From positions 43,751,632-43,815,631 of the forward strand of contig OX359246.1 in the NCBI GenBank assembly GCA_947179485.1: a stretch of 64,000 nucleotides of DNA. Reading direction: 5' to 3'. Made by a program: the position numbers and the translations under genes. The DNA is from Allacma fusca (lineage: Eukaryota; Arthropoda; Collembola; Symphypleona; Sminthuridae). Shown here piece by piece: positions 25,401 to 36,793 of the stretch (positions are counted from its first letter, which is position 1; every line of letters begins with the position of its first letter). The notes beneath the pieces are model-generated. The model did no database searches. It was not told where the DNA came from and saw nothing but the letters and a program-made list of their open reading frames with translations.

Positions 25401-26116
25401 TGAAGAACTGGTGTCAAATTTGCCTGGGGATCAGGAACGCTCCTATCTGCTGTTGTATTAAACTCATGCTGATTTGTATCTTCTGCTGGGGGATTCTCAA
25501 TTATCGATGCAGTGTTCTCGCTAGGTTGAATATTGGAATTTTGGTGGTGTTGTGGATGTTGATGATGAATATGTTTCGGTTGTTCGTGTCCATATTTTTT
25601 ATAGTGCGGACTGTATACCTCCTGGTGATGTCTGTGATCACGACGGTGATTAAGATGGTGCTTCTCCGGTTTTTCTTCTACGTTTTCGAAATAACGATTC
25701 GCCTCGTCGTCATCGTCATCATTTATTTCCCTGTGCCGACTATGTGCATGTCGTTTTTGTTTTGTGGAGAAGCAAATCTCTTTCAAATCTTTCTCATCAA
25801 ATATGGCATTTGTGAGCGTCACTGCTTCATCATTCCTGAATTTCAAGACACGGTGTAGCCGGTACTTTTCGATGTATTTGAGGCTCTTTTCAATGTAGAA
25901 GACCCTACTCTGGGTGTATATTTGGCCCAGAAAACCTCTGTACATAATTACATATGTATGTTAAAGAAATTCAATAATTAGTGTTGTTTGCCCAATTACC
26001 AGATTTTTGTCATTTTTAAATTACCCCTTATTTATAACCCCAAATATCCAAGAATCCGCATCATTCAAAAAGTAGCCAGTGTACAGGAATGGGGCAAAAG
26101 TGTTGAGTTTTAGTTT
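22443..26116 (-). CDS. ADAM10-like membrane protein lacking the zinc-protease motif; 5' exons not found
   Basis: Visible exons: 26116-26025, 25937-24650, 24564-24426, 24306-24143, 23958-23823, 23666-23470, 23342-23208, 23126-22443, all phase-consistent (~944 residues). Prodomain fragments match ADAM10 (LYTGYFLNDADSWIFGVI, FLGQIYTQSRVFYIEKSLKY), then a furin-like KQKR. An insertion of ~270 residues follows, first His-rich (HHLNHRRDHRHHQ), then acidic. The catalytic domain starts normally (AADNMFYKNVG...MDRVEWVFRSTAW), but the next ~150 residues are unlike ADAMs and contain no HExxH; the introns here (85-184 bases) are too short to hide it. FCGNGILEKGEQCDCG opens a normal disintegrin domain, followed by an ADAM10-type Cys-rich part (CSRLNLSECTCSQ), a hydrophobic span and a very short tail. 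Likely a pseudoprotease. Signal-peptide exon not identified. Confidence 0.8.
23713..23750. repeat. Perfect 15-base inverted repeat with 8-base loop
   Basis: ATATTCCGCTTTCCT, an 8-base spacer, then its exact reverse complement. It lies in a 156-base intron of the ADAM-like gene (23667-23822), so the pre-mRNA would form a strong hairpin there. Confidence 0.9.
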
Positions 26117-26912
26117 CTGAAAAAATAAGTATAATAATAATTAGTGAAAACATATTACGCGAAAATTAATGAACTTTATGCTTTTAAGTTTTGAAGTTAG
26201 TTGCACCTACTCATATTTGACTTATTTATGCAGTCATCGCCACAGCGTGAGAGGCATTTCAATAAACCTAAAAATGCAAAATTGACCTCCTGCATTGTAA
26301 TTTTACATGCTCACTTTTACTGTTTAATTTTGAAATAACTATGCATATTTGTATGTAATATTTTCAGTGACATTTATATTTTTAAGGACTATGCTTAATT
26401 AGCCAACGGAATCTTTGACAGGAAAACAACAATGATGTATCATGTTCAAGTGTAACAACACAACATCGTAAGTGTGTAACTTTTCCGTATGCACAGAATC
26501 ACAAGATGGAAAAACAGCGTTCCTGGGTGAGATGAATTGAAATTTCTCTTCTGTAGCAGAAACAGAGGAAATGTAAGAATTTTATGCCTGATTTTTGTGT
26601 AGTAGGCACATAGGTAGAGGAAGAGTACCAGGATATCCGATTTAATAAAATTTCCCAAGCATCAAGCCAACAGTTAAAACGCTGGCTATTGTACTGCAAT
26701 ACACATAATTTTTTGCACGCAAATCTCAACAATGAAAATTGCATATGTACTATGATAGCTTTTTTAAATTCCAAAAACCAAAATAAGTACAAAGGATATT
26801 AGTACTCTCATGTACCTGCTTCTGAATGATATGATTTTATTATTGTTGCTTGTAATAGGCATATTTTTACAAAATTTATTTCCTACAAAGATGCAATGAC
26901 CAGAGAAATACC
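26117..26912. other. Probable location of missing 5' exons of the ADAM-like gene
   Basis: The ADAM-like gene must have upstream exons for its signal peptide and early prodomain. Minus-strand segments at about 26211-26268 (GLLKCLSRCGDDCINKS) and near 26400-26560 follow acceptor-like sites, but neither joins in phase to the next exon, so I do not call them. Confidence 0.3.
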
Positions 26913-26920
26913 TATATAAA
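26913..26920 (+). promoter_or_regulatory. TATA box of the Gly/Tyr-rich peptide gene
   Basis: TATATAAA lies 111 bases before the start codon, leaving room for a transcription start near 26940-26950 and a short leader. This is the best core promoter in the window. Confidence 0.6.
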
Positions 26921-27030
26921 GTCACAGTCTGAACCCTTTGATATCATTTGCTGGTCAGAAGTCAGGACTGAAAGACTATCATTCAGAATTCCAATTACCC
27001 TAAAGTGTCTAACTTATAATTTTAAAAGCC

Positions 27031-27692
27031 ATGGCCCTCAAAAATGTAAGATTTACTATATTAAATTTGTATTTTACATTCTATATTATTCTTTGCTCTC
27101 ACGCTTCAATATTTCTGTAATTTTTCAAGCAACCTTTGTTGGATTAGTCATTAACTGTCTTTGTAAAAATTATTACTAAAATTACCAAACAGTGTCCCGT
27201 GGTTTAATTAATTTAATTAATTTTACCCCTTGACATTAATTAGAATTACGGCTGATATAATCATGCAAATTTGGGTAATTTTTTTAGGTGACATTGCTCC
27301 TCATTTTTATCACGCTGTCGCTGACTGTCAGCCTCACGTTATGTTATACCAGGTCAACATTACGGGATGACGAAATAATGATAGCTTTGGAAGCGGGCTA
27401 CGGTGCGGGTTACGGACTGAGTCAAAACGGGTATGGTGCTTACGGTCAAAGAGGTTACGGGGGTCGTGGGGGTTATGACCATGGTTATGGTGGGTTTCAT
27501 GGTGAGTATTATTTCTTAGGTTTTGCACTCATTATTTGCAAATGTCAATGGACACGGTCCCATTAATAAATCGTTATTAAATATTTACGTAATTAACATA
27601 TTTGGTTTTGTATTATGCTAGGCGGCTCATCTAACTACGGCGGGTACAATAGTAATGGAGGCTATGGAGGTTTCGGAGCTTTCCGCGGATAA
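27031..27692 (+). CDS. Small secreted Gly/Tyr-rich peptide, three exons
   Basis: Exons 27031-27045, 27288-27501 and 27622-27692 (phases 0 and 1) give 99 residues. A 15-base first exon encodes MALKN and joins a hydrophobic stretch (VTLLLIFITLSLTVSLTLCY), together a signal peptide. The mature part is about 40% Gly with repeated GYG/GGY units (AGYGAGYG, RGYGGRGGYDHGYGG) and carries net positive charge from Arg. Arthropod Gly-rich peptides of this sort are either cuticle/cement proteins or antimicrobial peptides; the sequence alone does not decide. A TATA box lies upstream at 26913 and a polyadenylation signal follows at 27753. Convergent with the gene at 27958-28299. Confidence 0.85.
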
Positions 27693-27752
27693 ATTATTCC
27701 AGTTTGCCCTATTCCAAGTCAATGGTACGTTAAAAAGGAAAACACTGAATCA

Positions 27753-27758
27753 AATAAA
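27753..27758 (+). terminator. Polyadenylation signal AATAAA of the Gly/Tyr-rich gene
   Basis: AATAAA occurs 61 bases after the TAA stop, a normal distance for a short 3' untranslated region. Confidence 0.55.
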
Positions 27759-27957
27759 AACAACTAAAACATCCCGAACAATTTTTCATGCAATCATTAC
27801 TCATCTATCAAAAATGCTACACTATGCAACTTCCCATGGGTACAGATACTATTGGGGTGTGGGTATAATTACACCATCACCTAATATTCTGATTTTATAC
27901 ACATTTTTGAGTCACTATAAGGAGATTAAAAAAATAATTATTAAAATTATAGAAAAA

Positions 27958-28299
27958 CTAACTGCTTATTGATGATACCTTCTTCAAATCTTTGAAATCT
28001 TGTCCAAATGCATATAAGACCGTTCCTCCGATTTGAGATAGCTTCCCTCCATCTTGAACTAAGCATGCCAATAGGGGGCGTTCCGCCTTGGGCAAATACA
28101 CACTAAAACTCCAGGAACAACCTCCATTTGGATTAGTATTTGGTATTTTCCGAACAGTAGTACTCACGACGCGAAATTTTTGGATGGTGAAGCTGGACAG
28201 GCGACTACCTCCTGGACATGCCCCTTGAGATATTTGGCATCCAATTATGAGAATAAGTGTATAGACTACAATCCAGGATTTATAATTTACAAGTTTCAT
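27958..28299 (-). CDS. Small secreted protein of unknown function, 113 residues
   Basis: The single open frame starts with a clear signal peptide (MKLVNYKSWIVVYTLILIIG, probable cleavage after QISQG). The mature part of about 85 residues has three cysteines (ACPGG, GGCSW, LACLV) and a mix of charged and hydrophobic residues typical of a folded secreted domain. No family is recognised. A possible splice donor (AAG/GTATCA) lies seven codons before the stop, but a further exon would fall close to or inside the convergent Gly/Tyr-rich gene, so I take the frame as intronless. Confidence 0.6.
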   Translation of the reverse strand: MKLVNYKSWIVVYTLILIIGCQISQGACPGGSRLSSFTIQKFRVVSTTVRKIPNTNPNGGCSWSFSVYLPKAERPLLACLVQDGGKLSQIGGTVLYAFGQDFKDLKKVSSISS

Positions 28300-30647
28300 T
28301 TTTCTTTATAATCTAGAAACAAAATACGACGGTCCTTTATTACAGAGACACTACCTCACTACAGCACCCCCAAGCATCTGCTAAAATGCAAAATTTTGAA
28401 TAGTCAAAAATGTCAAAATGAGCCCTCCAAAATTGTTACCCAAAAATCCTATTGGACTGCGCCATTGCATTGCATTGCCCTGATACTCTCAGTCCACTCA
28501 CTATACATGCAAAAATGCAAACAGCACTCAAATTCCTTCTAAAACCGTTGGATTAAATCATGCTCCTAAATTTAAACAAATTTCAATCTTCGGGCAACTA
28601 TTTTTGGAAATTAGCAGCAGCGCAGCGCTCAATTATTGCTTTAAAAATGACATTATTAATTTGACACTGTATCTTAAAAAATATTCTTTTAATCCTCTTC
28701 ATCGGCAAAAACCCATTCAACCGCTGAAAAACATACAGACGTGGATATTTTTTTAAATATCCACGTCAACAATTTAATTTCCTCCTTTTCCCAGAAGTCC
28801 CCTTTATATATTTTTACCAGAATTTTATATCAGAAAATGTTATTATTTTGTTTATTTATTTTTATTATTTACATGAAATATAAACGTAAATATACACGGG
28901 CGGAATTTTTACGTAAAGTGGGACAAGGACAAATTCCTATTTTTATTTGATTTTTACACAAATTTCCGCTACAAAATTACCAGAGCGTTTTGGGCTCTCG
29001 CATCCTTTGCAATGCCGCGAAATTCAAAGCTGCAGTGTTTTTATATAGCGATTTTTATTATGTTAGGTTAGGTTTCAGTCTTTGAGTTTGTTTATAATTT
29101 GAATATGAATGGTAAATATCCTAATGTGAATGTGAAACCAAAGTTATTTCAAGCGATTGCATTCATTATTCGGGATTTTGTAAGGACAGGGATTTAGAGT
29201 TTTTTATTCGTTTTTATAACATTGGATGAAAGTGTGTAATAATTATTGACAACGACAAATAGGGCCAACATATTATTTTTAAAACAGTTGCTTACTCTTC
29301 TTTACACTCGGAATTTGTTTCAGAGTTAGTATGGTAGTTAGTTAACGTACAGGTAAATTGAACTAAATGCTTTCAAATAAAAATTAAATTGGAATACATT
29401 TCAAAATAGGAAGGGCAGATGGCCTTGGGTCATTGTGTCTGTCAGTCCTGACAAGTTTATTGGGAAAGCATGAGAACAAAATGACTTGCATAATATACTG
29501 AATTAATGTTGTAATTTAATCTTGTATTCATTGCTGTGTCTTTGTATTTTTTATAAAGAATTATCGCAATTACTTTTATTGATGCTGCTAATAAACTGCT
29601 GTTGCTGGAGGTGTCAACTGTCAAACGGGGTGGTGAGGAAGATGAGGATGCACTATTTATTTAATTTTAAAAATTTAGTTAAAAATTTTGGTTAATTAAA
29701 AATGGTTCCTCGTGGTTTGTAATGTTTTTTAAATTGTTAGAAGGGCGTGCTGACCCCGCCGTAATTATTATGTTGCAGTCGAATCAGCAAGAATTATTGA
29801 CTTGGTCATCTTTGCAGTTAAAGCTATGTAGCAGAAATCAAAATAAGGTCGGCAAAAATAAGCAGTGCTGGATGAGGAGCTTTGGTTGATTCATTAGAAT
29901 TTTATGACTTTAGTAATAATCAGCATTTTTGAATTAAAAGATGAGGATGCAAGGAATCATCAGAAGCACGAATTATCACTACAAGAGTACCATGGGGAGT
30001 TACTTTTATAAAGTTGGAATTTAGGCGTACATACCTCATTTGTAATTGTCTGTAATAGCTGTTGCTATATTTAGGGTTGTAACTATATATGGGAGTCAGT
30101 CGCTGGGGGAAATAGTATAACAAATTTAAAAGAAAAAGTTAAGGGATGGATAAGCACTTGTAATGTGGAATTGGATTGGTAGTACCTAAGTGTAGTAATG
30201 CTTTAGTACGTAATAATTAAATCGTTTGTTGCGTGGTGTCTCTTTTCAAAAATACTGGGACAAAGATCAATAATAGACATTTTTGGACCAATAACATTCT
30301 TGTAGACACCCCTTAGCTAGAAGCCATCCCCGGAGAGAAAGAAGGTGACGGTAGTTATTTGTCAAAATGATTTTTGTCCGTAGCTCAATTGCAACAAAAT
30401 ACTTGAAGGAGTAGCATCCTTGATTGTTAATACATTCCTAGCGTTTTTTATGTTCGTTGACAGTTGATGCTAAATACATTTGTGGAGTAACTATTGTTAA
30501 GTCATTGGTTGTCGTGTGAGTAAGTGGTCAGCGTCCATTGTTTTAATTGAGCTGTTTTGTTAAAGTAATCGCATCTGTGGAGAAGGAAACTTGTAGTTGT
30601 ATAAATCTAATTAATTGGAATATTTCTGAATTTTCAGATCTGTAAAA
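28300..30647. other. Intergenic region and 5' leader of the Armitage gene
   Basis: No gene seen. It holds a perfect hairpin at 28738-28767, a two-copy TTAGG sequence at 29063, and, at the high end, an intron acceptor (TTTTCAG before 30638) showing that the Armitage gene has at least one non-coding upstream exon somewhere in this stretch. Confidence 0.45.
28738..28767. repeat. Perfect 13-base inverted repeat with TTTT loop
   Basis: GACGTGGATATTT, a four-base loop, then its exact reverse complement. It is not the histone stem-loop. It lies 439 bases upstream of the small secreted protein gene and about 1.9 kb before Armitage. Confidence 0.9.
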
Positions 30648-33600
30648 ATGTGGGTCCTGAAGAAGCTAAATATATGGAATTATCCTACGGAGCCCGAACC
30701 AGGCGTTCCGGCGGACGTAACTCAAGTCGTGGAGGTGGAGGTAAGTTTAGAATGTCCCAAAATATCTTTAATAATTACGAAATTAGGTGACGAATTTTGA
30801 CAGGATTTAATTACAAAATTAATTATTATTTTTATTATATTTTGTTTATTTTCAGACTCCAACCCCAGCGGCTGCTCCTAAACAAGTGAAGGAACCACAA
30901 AGGAAGCTGAACTTGGAAGGAGAGATCACCATTCTTGACAAAAGTTTGTCGATGGGAGTGATCAGCAACTTCTACCGATTTAAAGTGGAAGATGTTGATC
31001 CGGATTTGAAGCGTAGTGCGAAGGTAATCTTCAATGCAGTATACGATAATGATTCAACATTTTGGATGGCTACTGACATTCAGCCCAAACCTAGCCAGTT
31101 GGAGTTAGAGATTAAGGAGAGGTCCATGTACAAAACTGTGAACTACAAAGTTGAAAAGATTTTGCCAGACAGAGTAATAGTGGGGCCAGGATCAGGAAGC
31201 CAAGCTCAGTCGACTGATATGAAACTGGAACTTACAAAGAGTGACTTACCACAGGTTGTTGTTGGTTAGTGCGTATTTGTGACTTTGTAATGTTTAGTTA
31301 GTAGTTCACTATTATTCAATGGCATTTTTATATAAGATTATTAAAAATCATTGCACTGTATTTTTTGCGCCGGGTTTCAGGTGACTGGCTCCGTTTGAGC
31401 TTGGTTGCAGTTGACTCCGAAAATGGTGGTGATGTTAGCACAGCGAAAGTGGTCAAAGTTGAATTTACTGAGAAGAAAACAAGAGTTGGAACTATCACGA
31501 AGTATCAGGGTCGCTACTGTGTAGATAACACTATTTTCTTCACAAATGAAGTCATCGAGGGTGGTCGAACACCACAGTTAGACGATAGAGTCCGAGTAAT
31601 TGCAATAGCATCGGATCAAGAAGTGTCTAATTTCCCCCACCATGGAGTTGTTGGTGGCCACTACCTCTTTAGAAAGAGAGCGCTTTGTATTACTTACGAC
31701 AACGTCACATCAAGGCAGACAAAAAACAATGTGTAAGTTCATTTCTAGATTTTGAAACCGAAACTATGCTTAGAAGCAGAATTGTATTTAATATTGTGAT
31801 TTATATATTAAATTGATTATCATTTAACTTTAATTACCTGATTAATTTAGTGTAAGTACAAATGGATCTGACGACTGGATTGATGAAGAACCGGTCATAA
31901 ACTCGAGAGAAGAATATTTCAAGGAGTTAATTGCAGACAAAAACAAAGTCCGAATCCGTCCTAACCGTACAATCTCATTCCAAAGCAAGAAATTGAAAAG
32001 CACGTCATCAAAAGTTGTCACTATTGAAAATCTCAGTGAGAAAACTATATTTCTAAGTCGAATACTCAACAATGGGGTTCAAGACGTTGCTAAATTTGAG
32101 TTAATTTTTGAAGAGGGTTTACTCAATACTAATGAAATGTTGATACCTCTACAGCCACATTGTCCTTGGAATTTCGAGGTAGGTTTGAATTGATTGATTC
32201 AGGTGCGTTTGCAGGTGCTTGTATTTACATATCTAATATTTCAACTGGAATGCTTTGATTTATTTTGTTACAGGTGAAGTGCACACCATATCAGTTTGGT
32301 CGCACAAAAGAACTCCTAACCTTTGACTTCGGCACTTTCCAAATAGGGCGATGGCTCTTTGTTCATTCTCTTGCTCCCGATCAGAATGATACGTCCTTGT
32401 ACATGCCTGACATTGTAGGCCTTGACTGGCAAAAACGCAAGCTCGGACATAACCCCGAAAATCTCATGGTTGAAAGGAACATGAGAGTCATTTCTGCCCC
32501 ACTGTTGGTTCGCACGCCGTTTTTCATTCCTAACAAAATTAAAAGTTATGGCGTTCCCAGAAACCTTCTCCGGTGCTTCAAAGAAGAGGACGAGGAAACC
32601 CTTCTGAAACTATACCCAACCACTAAGGACGAATTGAGTTATAAAAATTATGTGGTAAGTTCCAGGTTATAGATTTGCAGCAAACAATTTTTTCATTCTG
32701 AATAAAATGTATAACATAAATTTTGATTTTTTGCAGCAACGATTTCAAGTCAGTTTATGGTTTGAGGAAATTGAAAATTTGTTAGCACGTAGAGAATATG
32801 ATATGCATGATGTGGTACTTCAGCCCGATAGAGATGGGCACATGATCACTGTACCAAGACTTAGGGAGTTCTACCCTCCTGTTTTAATGGGTGATCCGGT
32901 CCAAGTTTTTGAGTCATTAAAATCCGCTGGTTAATTTTCTCTTTATACAATAAAGCTCTACTGTGCGTCTACTTGCTATCAGTACTTAATTTACATTCCA
33001 TTGTTTTAGAAATATACAGAGGAACGATCATGAAAATATTGTTTCCTGACGAAGACCCACCGAAGATACTAATTCGCTTCCATGAAAAGTTCAATCGCAC
33101 TTATGACGGGGGACCTCGTACTGTTCAGTTTGGTTTGGGTAGAACTAGTTTCAAAAGAATGCATTTTGCTATAGAGCACGCTATAGATTTCTTGGGGCCT
33201 CAGTGGCTCTTTCCCTTCGAACTTACGTTAGAAGAACCCAGGATTTGCTTTATTGAAGATGCAGAAGATAATTACGTAATTTTTAATTTACATAAACGTT
33301 TATTCCTAATTTACTCTAAGTTGTAATTATTATAGCTTATAATTGAGTTATCTTTGCTTTGTTTTTTATTCAGCATCCAGCTATTAAAGCTTGTGATCCA
33401 CAATCTCAGCAACTGAAGCAACAAAATTCTCAAGTTGTTCAGGTCGTAAAGGAAAGGCAGGACAAGCGAAGCCGAAGTTTATGGTCCTTCCAGGGTAATG
33501 TTACCGTGCCCTTTAGGCTCGACGCGGTGAAGCTCAAGTGGTACAACCACCAGTTAAATGATGAGCAGAAGAATGCTGTTAGAAGAATTTTGAAGGGGCA

Positions 33601-35338
33601 AGGTCGTCCACTGCCTTATATTATTTTTGGTCCCCCTGGCACCGGCAAAACCGTTACTGTAGTTGAAGCTATTATGCAGGTTTACTTTTTGGAGGAAACA
33701 TCCAGGTATGCTTCCATAGTGTGTGGATTAAGTTTTATAATGGTGCTGTTTTTTCCCTGTTTTCGAGTATTCAGTAAAAACATTAGCGTCTAAATGCAAT
33801 TGAAATAAAGACAATCATTTTTATAATGAATGTATTGTTATAGAATTCTAGTAACCGTTCCGTCCAATGCGGCAGCAGATCTAATAGCAGAAAAACTGGT
33901 TGCAACGAGTAGGTTCAAACCTGGGGAATTCGTTCGCCTTAATGGTTTCATCCGGTCTGGAATGTCAATGACGAATACAATAGCTGATTTCTGCGAGGAT
34001 GGGGAATATCTTGACTCGATTGCCAAAAATAGATTGATCATCTGCACAGTTACGACGGCTGGTCAGTTTTTCCAGCTTAATCTCAACACTGGACATTTCA
34101 GTCATGTTTTCGTGGACGAGGCTGGATATTGCACAGAACCTGAAACAATGATTCCTTGCGTACTGGCAGCTATTGACAAGCAAAGTCAAGTAAGTCATTT
34201 TCAAGTGTAAATTATCAAAGTGCAAATTTTCTTTAAATGAATTAATGTTTTGAAATCTATGTCTCAAGGTAATTCTTGCGGGAGATCCTGAACAACTAGG
34301 TCCAGTACTCATGTGTGATATCGCGTTTAACCAGATTCTAGAGCGCTCTTTCCTGGAACGACTTATGAGTACAAAAGTGTACACTCGGGACGAGACGACA
34401 TTTCCAGATACCAAGTACAACCCTGCTGTATTGACAAAACTTGTTCGGAGTTACCGTTCACACCCAATCCTATTGAAGCTGCCTTCGAAGATGTTTTATG
34501 CTGATGAGTTAGTCTCTCATGCGAAGAGAGAAGATGCATATGATTTATGTGAGAAATTAAAATTTCTACCTAAACAAGGTATACCACTTGTGTTTCACGG
34601 AGTGGACGGAAATTGTCGTCAGGATATTGACTCTCCCAGTTGGTACAATTTGGGAGAAGTTCATCAAGTAATTTACTATGTGAAGAAGTTGCGGGAATGC
34701 GGGCTGTCTTGTGATGATATTGGAATTATTACACCATACAGGAAACAAGTGAGCTTTGCATATTCAAATAAATTAGTTTCCCGTTTGTCTCAAATGCATA
34801 ATTATGTATTATATGATGATACACCAAATGTAGCACATACGTAATAACATTTTGAATTCTCCAGGTTGAGAAAATTCGAATCGCTCTCAACCTGTATCTT
34901 TTAGAGGATGACCTGCCGAAGATAGCCTCCGTCCAAGAATTTCAAGGGGGTGAGAGGAAAGTTATGATAATTTCAACAGTTCGTTCCATCTCAGAAGATA
35001 TTATAGAACGGAAGGTACCCCGACTGGATTTTTTGTACTCCAAGAAACGTTTTAACGTGGCAATCACTCGAGCCAAGGCCTTGATGATCATCGTTGGTAA
35101 TCCTGAAGTCCTCTCCCGAAACACATACTGGAGACAGTTACTGGAATATTCAGTAAACTTGGGGGTTTACACTGGTTGTCACCTTCCTAAATCCATTGAC
35201 CCTCGTTGGGATTCCATTATGGATAATCTCAAGAAGAACACGATTCCAGAACTAGTTAATGTAAGTGAAGGCAGCAAAGACTCCGACGATGAAGAGTATC
35301 ACTGCTCTGGTTTGGACACTGGCAGCCGCTTTACTTAG
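30648..35338 (+). CDS. MOV10L1: Armitage/MOV10L1-type RNA helicase, 11 coding exons, about 1,217 residues
   Basis: Superfamily 1 (Upf1-like) 5'-3' RNA helicase that feeds precursors into piRNA biogenesis in germ cells. Exons: 30648-30740, 30856-31264, 31381-31732, 31851-32178, 32274-32654, 32737-32929, 33010-33275, 33374-33705, 33844-34189, 34269-34748, 34865-35338, all in phase. Length equals insect Armitage (~1,190) and human MOV10L1 (1,211), and the N-terminal barrel-like segments ([29 protein letters not shown]) argue for this subfamily over plain MOV10. Motif I is GPPGTGKT (~760), Q-motif LNDEQKNAV, motif [15 protein letters not shown] (~877), motif [11 protein letters not shown], motif V VQEFQGGE and motif [10 protein letters not shown] (~1,125). 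All catalytic residues are intact. The acidic tail is KDSDDEEYH. The start ATG follows a leader-intron acceptor by 10 bases. Confidence 0.93.
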
Positions 35339-36181
35339 TAGCAAATGAGAGATTATTAGCTTCATATCATTGAAGTACTAATAATTATTGTCCCTTCCAA
35401 GTAGAAACTATCGCCGTTTGTGTATTTCCATCATTGTTTAGCATTAGAATTTATGTTATTTCCATTTGTTACCCCTATATATTTATGGTGTCCATTTCAC
35501 AACGACACCGCACTGTTATACAATATGTATAATTATTCTACTTCAATTAATAATGTAGTAATGGCTTCCAAATAACGGTGTGTAAGTAACATCAGTGAAT
35601 TTGGTAGCTTGTGTGACGAGGTAGTCGTACACAGTTGCATAATTACCATTGATAATGTTCAGGACAATTTTTCCAGAGATTATTTAACTCTCCTCAATCT
35701 CAATCAAGACTGATGTACGCTGAAATTTATGTAATCCTGCTTTGTTGTCGATTGTGTTTACCTTTGCATTTTTTTTCTGACAATTTATTAAATTCTTAAC
35801 AATAAAAACTAATGCTTTTATAAGCATTTAGATTTAATTAATATAATCATTGGTGAATAATAATTATTCCTTCACATCTATACTTAAGTGAAATATGTGT
35901 TTATGAATAATGTTCTATTTTGGGTGCAACTTTTCAATGTTTTTGGGGCACTATGAGATTATTGTCAGGGCCCGCTTTTGGACTGTTGAGCTTCAGCTTC
36001 GCTTACTACGCGAATAACATTAATACTTGCTTTGGAGAAAGACCGCCAAATTTTTAAATTAGGATTCAGGAATAGGAAGAGTTAAATTGATTTAAATTTA
36101 GAAGAATCCAAATATTACACCTAGTTTGACCATAACTCTTTAATATTGAAATTAACTCGAAAAATAATAATTTTGGAAGCC
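35339..36181. other. 3' untranslated region of Armitage and promoter of PET117
   Basis: AT-rich. AATAAA at 35801-35806 is a plausible polyadenylation signal for the Armitage transcript. The remaining ~370 bases up to PET117 should contain its promoter; no TATA box is evident. Confidence 0.45.
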
Positions 36182-36538
36182 ATGAGCAAAGCATCTAAAG
36201 CCGCTTTCATTAGTGCTTGTGTGTTTACTGTTGGATCAATGGCATATGTCCATTACCGGCAGTTTGAAGACAGGTTAGTTTGAGCAGCTTAATAATTGTT
36301 TTTATTTTACTAATGAAGTATTTCATATTTTAATTTTAATTTTGGGGTGCAATGAATTTAAATGATTTTTTTTTAAACTTACAGATATCTTCTGCATCAA
36401 GGAGTAGTGAGAGATACGGAGACCCAGCACAGACGACAAATGGCGAACCAACATAGTTTACAAACTCAAATTGATATTACAAGACGGTTAAAAGATCAGC
36501 AGCAGAAAGTACAAGATGGAACGAAGGACAGTATATAA
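36182..36538 (+). CDS. PET117: PET117 cytochrome c oxidase assembly factor
   Basis: Small inner-membrane protein needed for assembly of mitochondrial complex IV. Exons 36182-36273 and 36385-36538, joined in phase 2 across a 111-base intron, give 81 residues, the usual length. The N-terminus MSKASKAAFISACVFTVGSM matches the family (MSKASK plus one membrane anchor), followed by VHYRQFEDR and LLHQGVVRDTETQHRRQ, corresponding to the conserved LHEGVIRDIERQ..R block, and a charged coiled-coil-like tail. Both exons are below 60 codons, so single-frame ORF scans miss the gene. Confidence 0.9.
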
Positions 36539-36793
36539 TTGTTTATTTAATAGTAAAGCGCTATTAAACTTTCTGTAATAGTTAATAGTATTTGGTGTAT
36601 AAATTACAATAATTATTGTAGTATATCTGAAACAAATTAATGTTTAAAAACTAGTCAGTAGATTTTTGTTTTTATTCTGTTTTTTTTGGGAAGCCCAGAA
36701 AGTAGTAAATATTAATGAAAGTGCATATATATATATATTTACATATGTAATTATCCAGCATCCTCGAGATATTTTGTGTAATGTTAATTAAGG

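Noticed and set aside
25331-25858. A 175-codon plus-strand frame rich in Ile, Leu, Val and Phe, resembling a membrane protein
   Set aside because: It is antisense to the His/Asp-rich insertion of the ADAM-like gene; the hydrophobic look comes from complementing those codons.
26211-26268. Possible ADAM prodomain exon with a Cys cluster (GLLKCLSRCGDDCINKS)
   Set aside because: Follows an acceptor-like site but its donors leave the wrong phase for the next exon, and the sequence does not resemble an ADAM prodomain.
29063-29072. TTAGGTTAGG, the arthropod telomere unit
   Set aside because: Only two copies; too short to mean an interstitial telomere.
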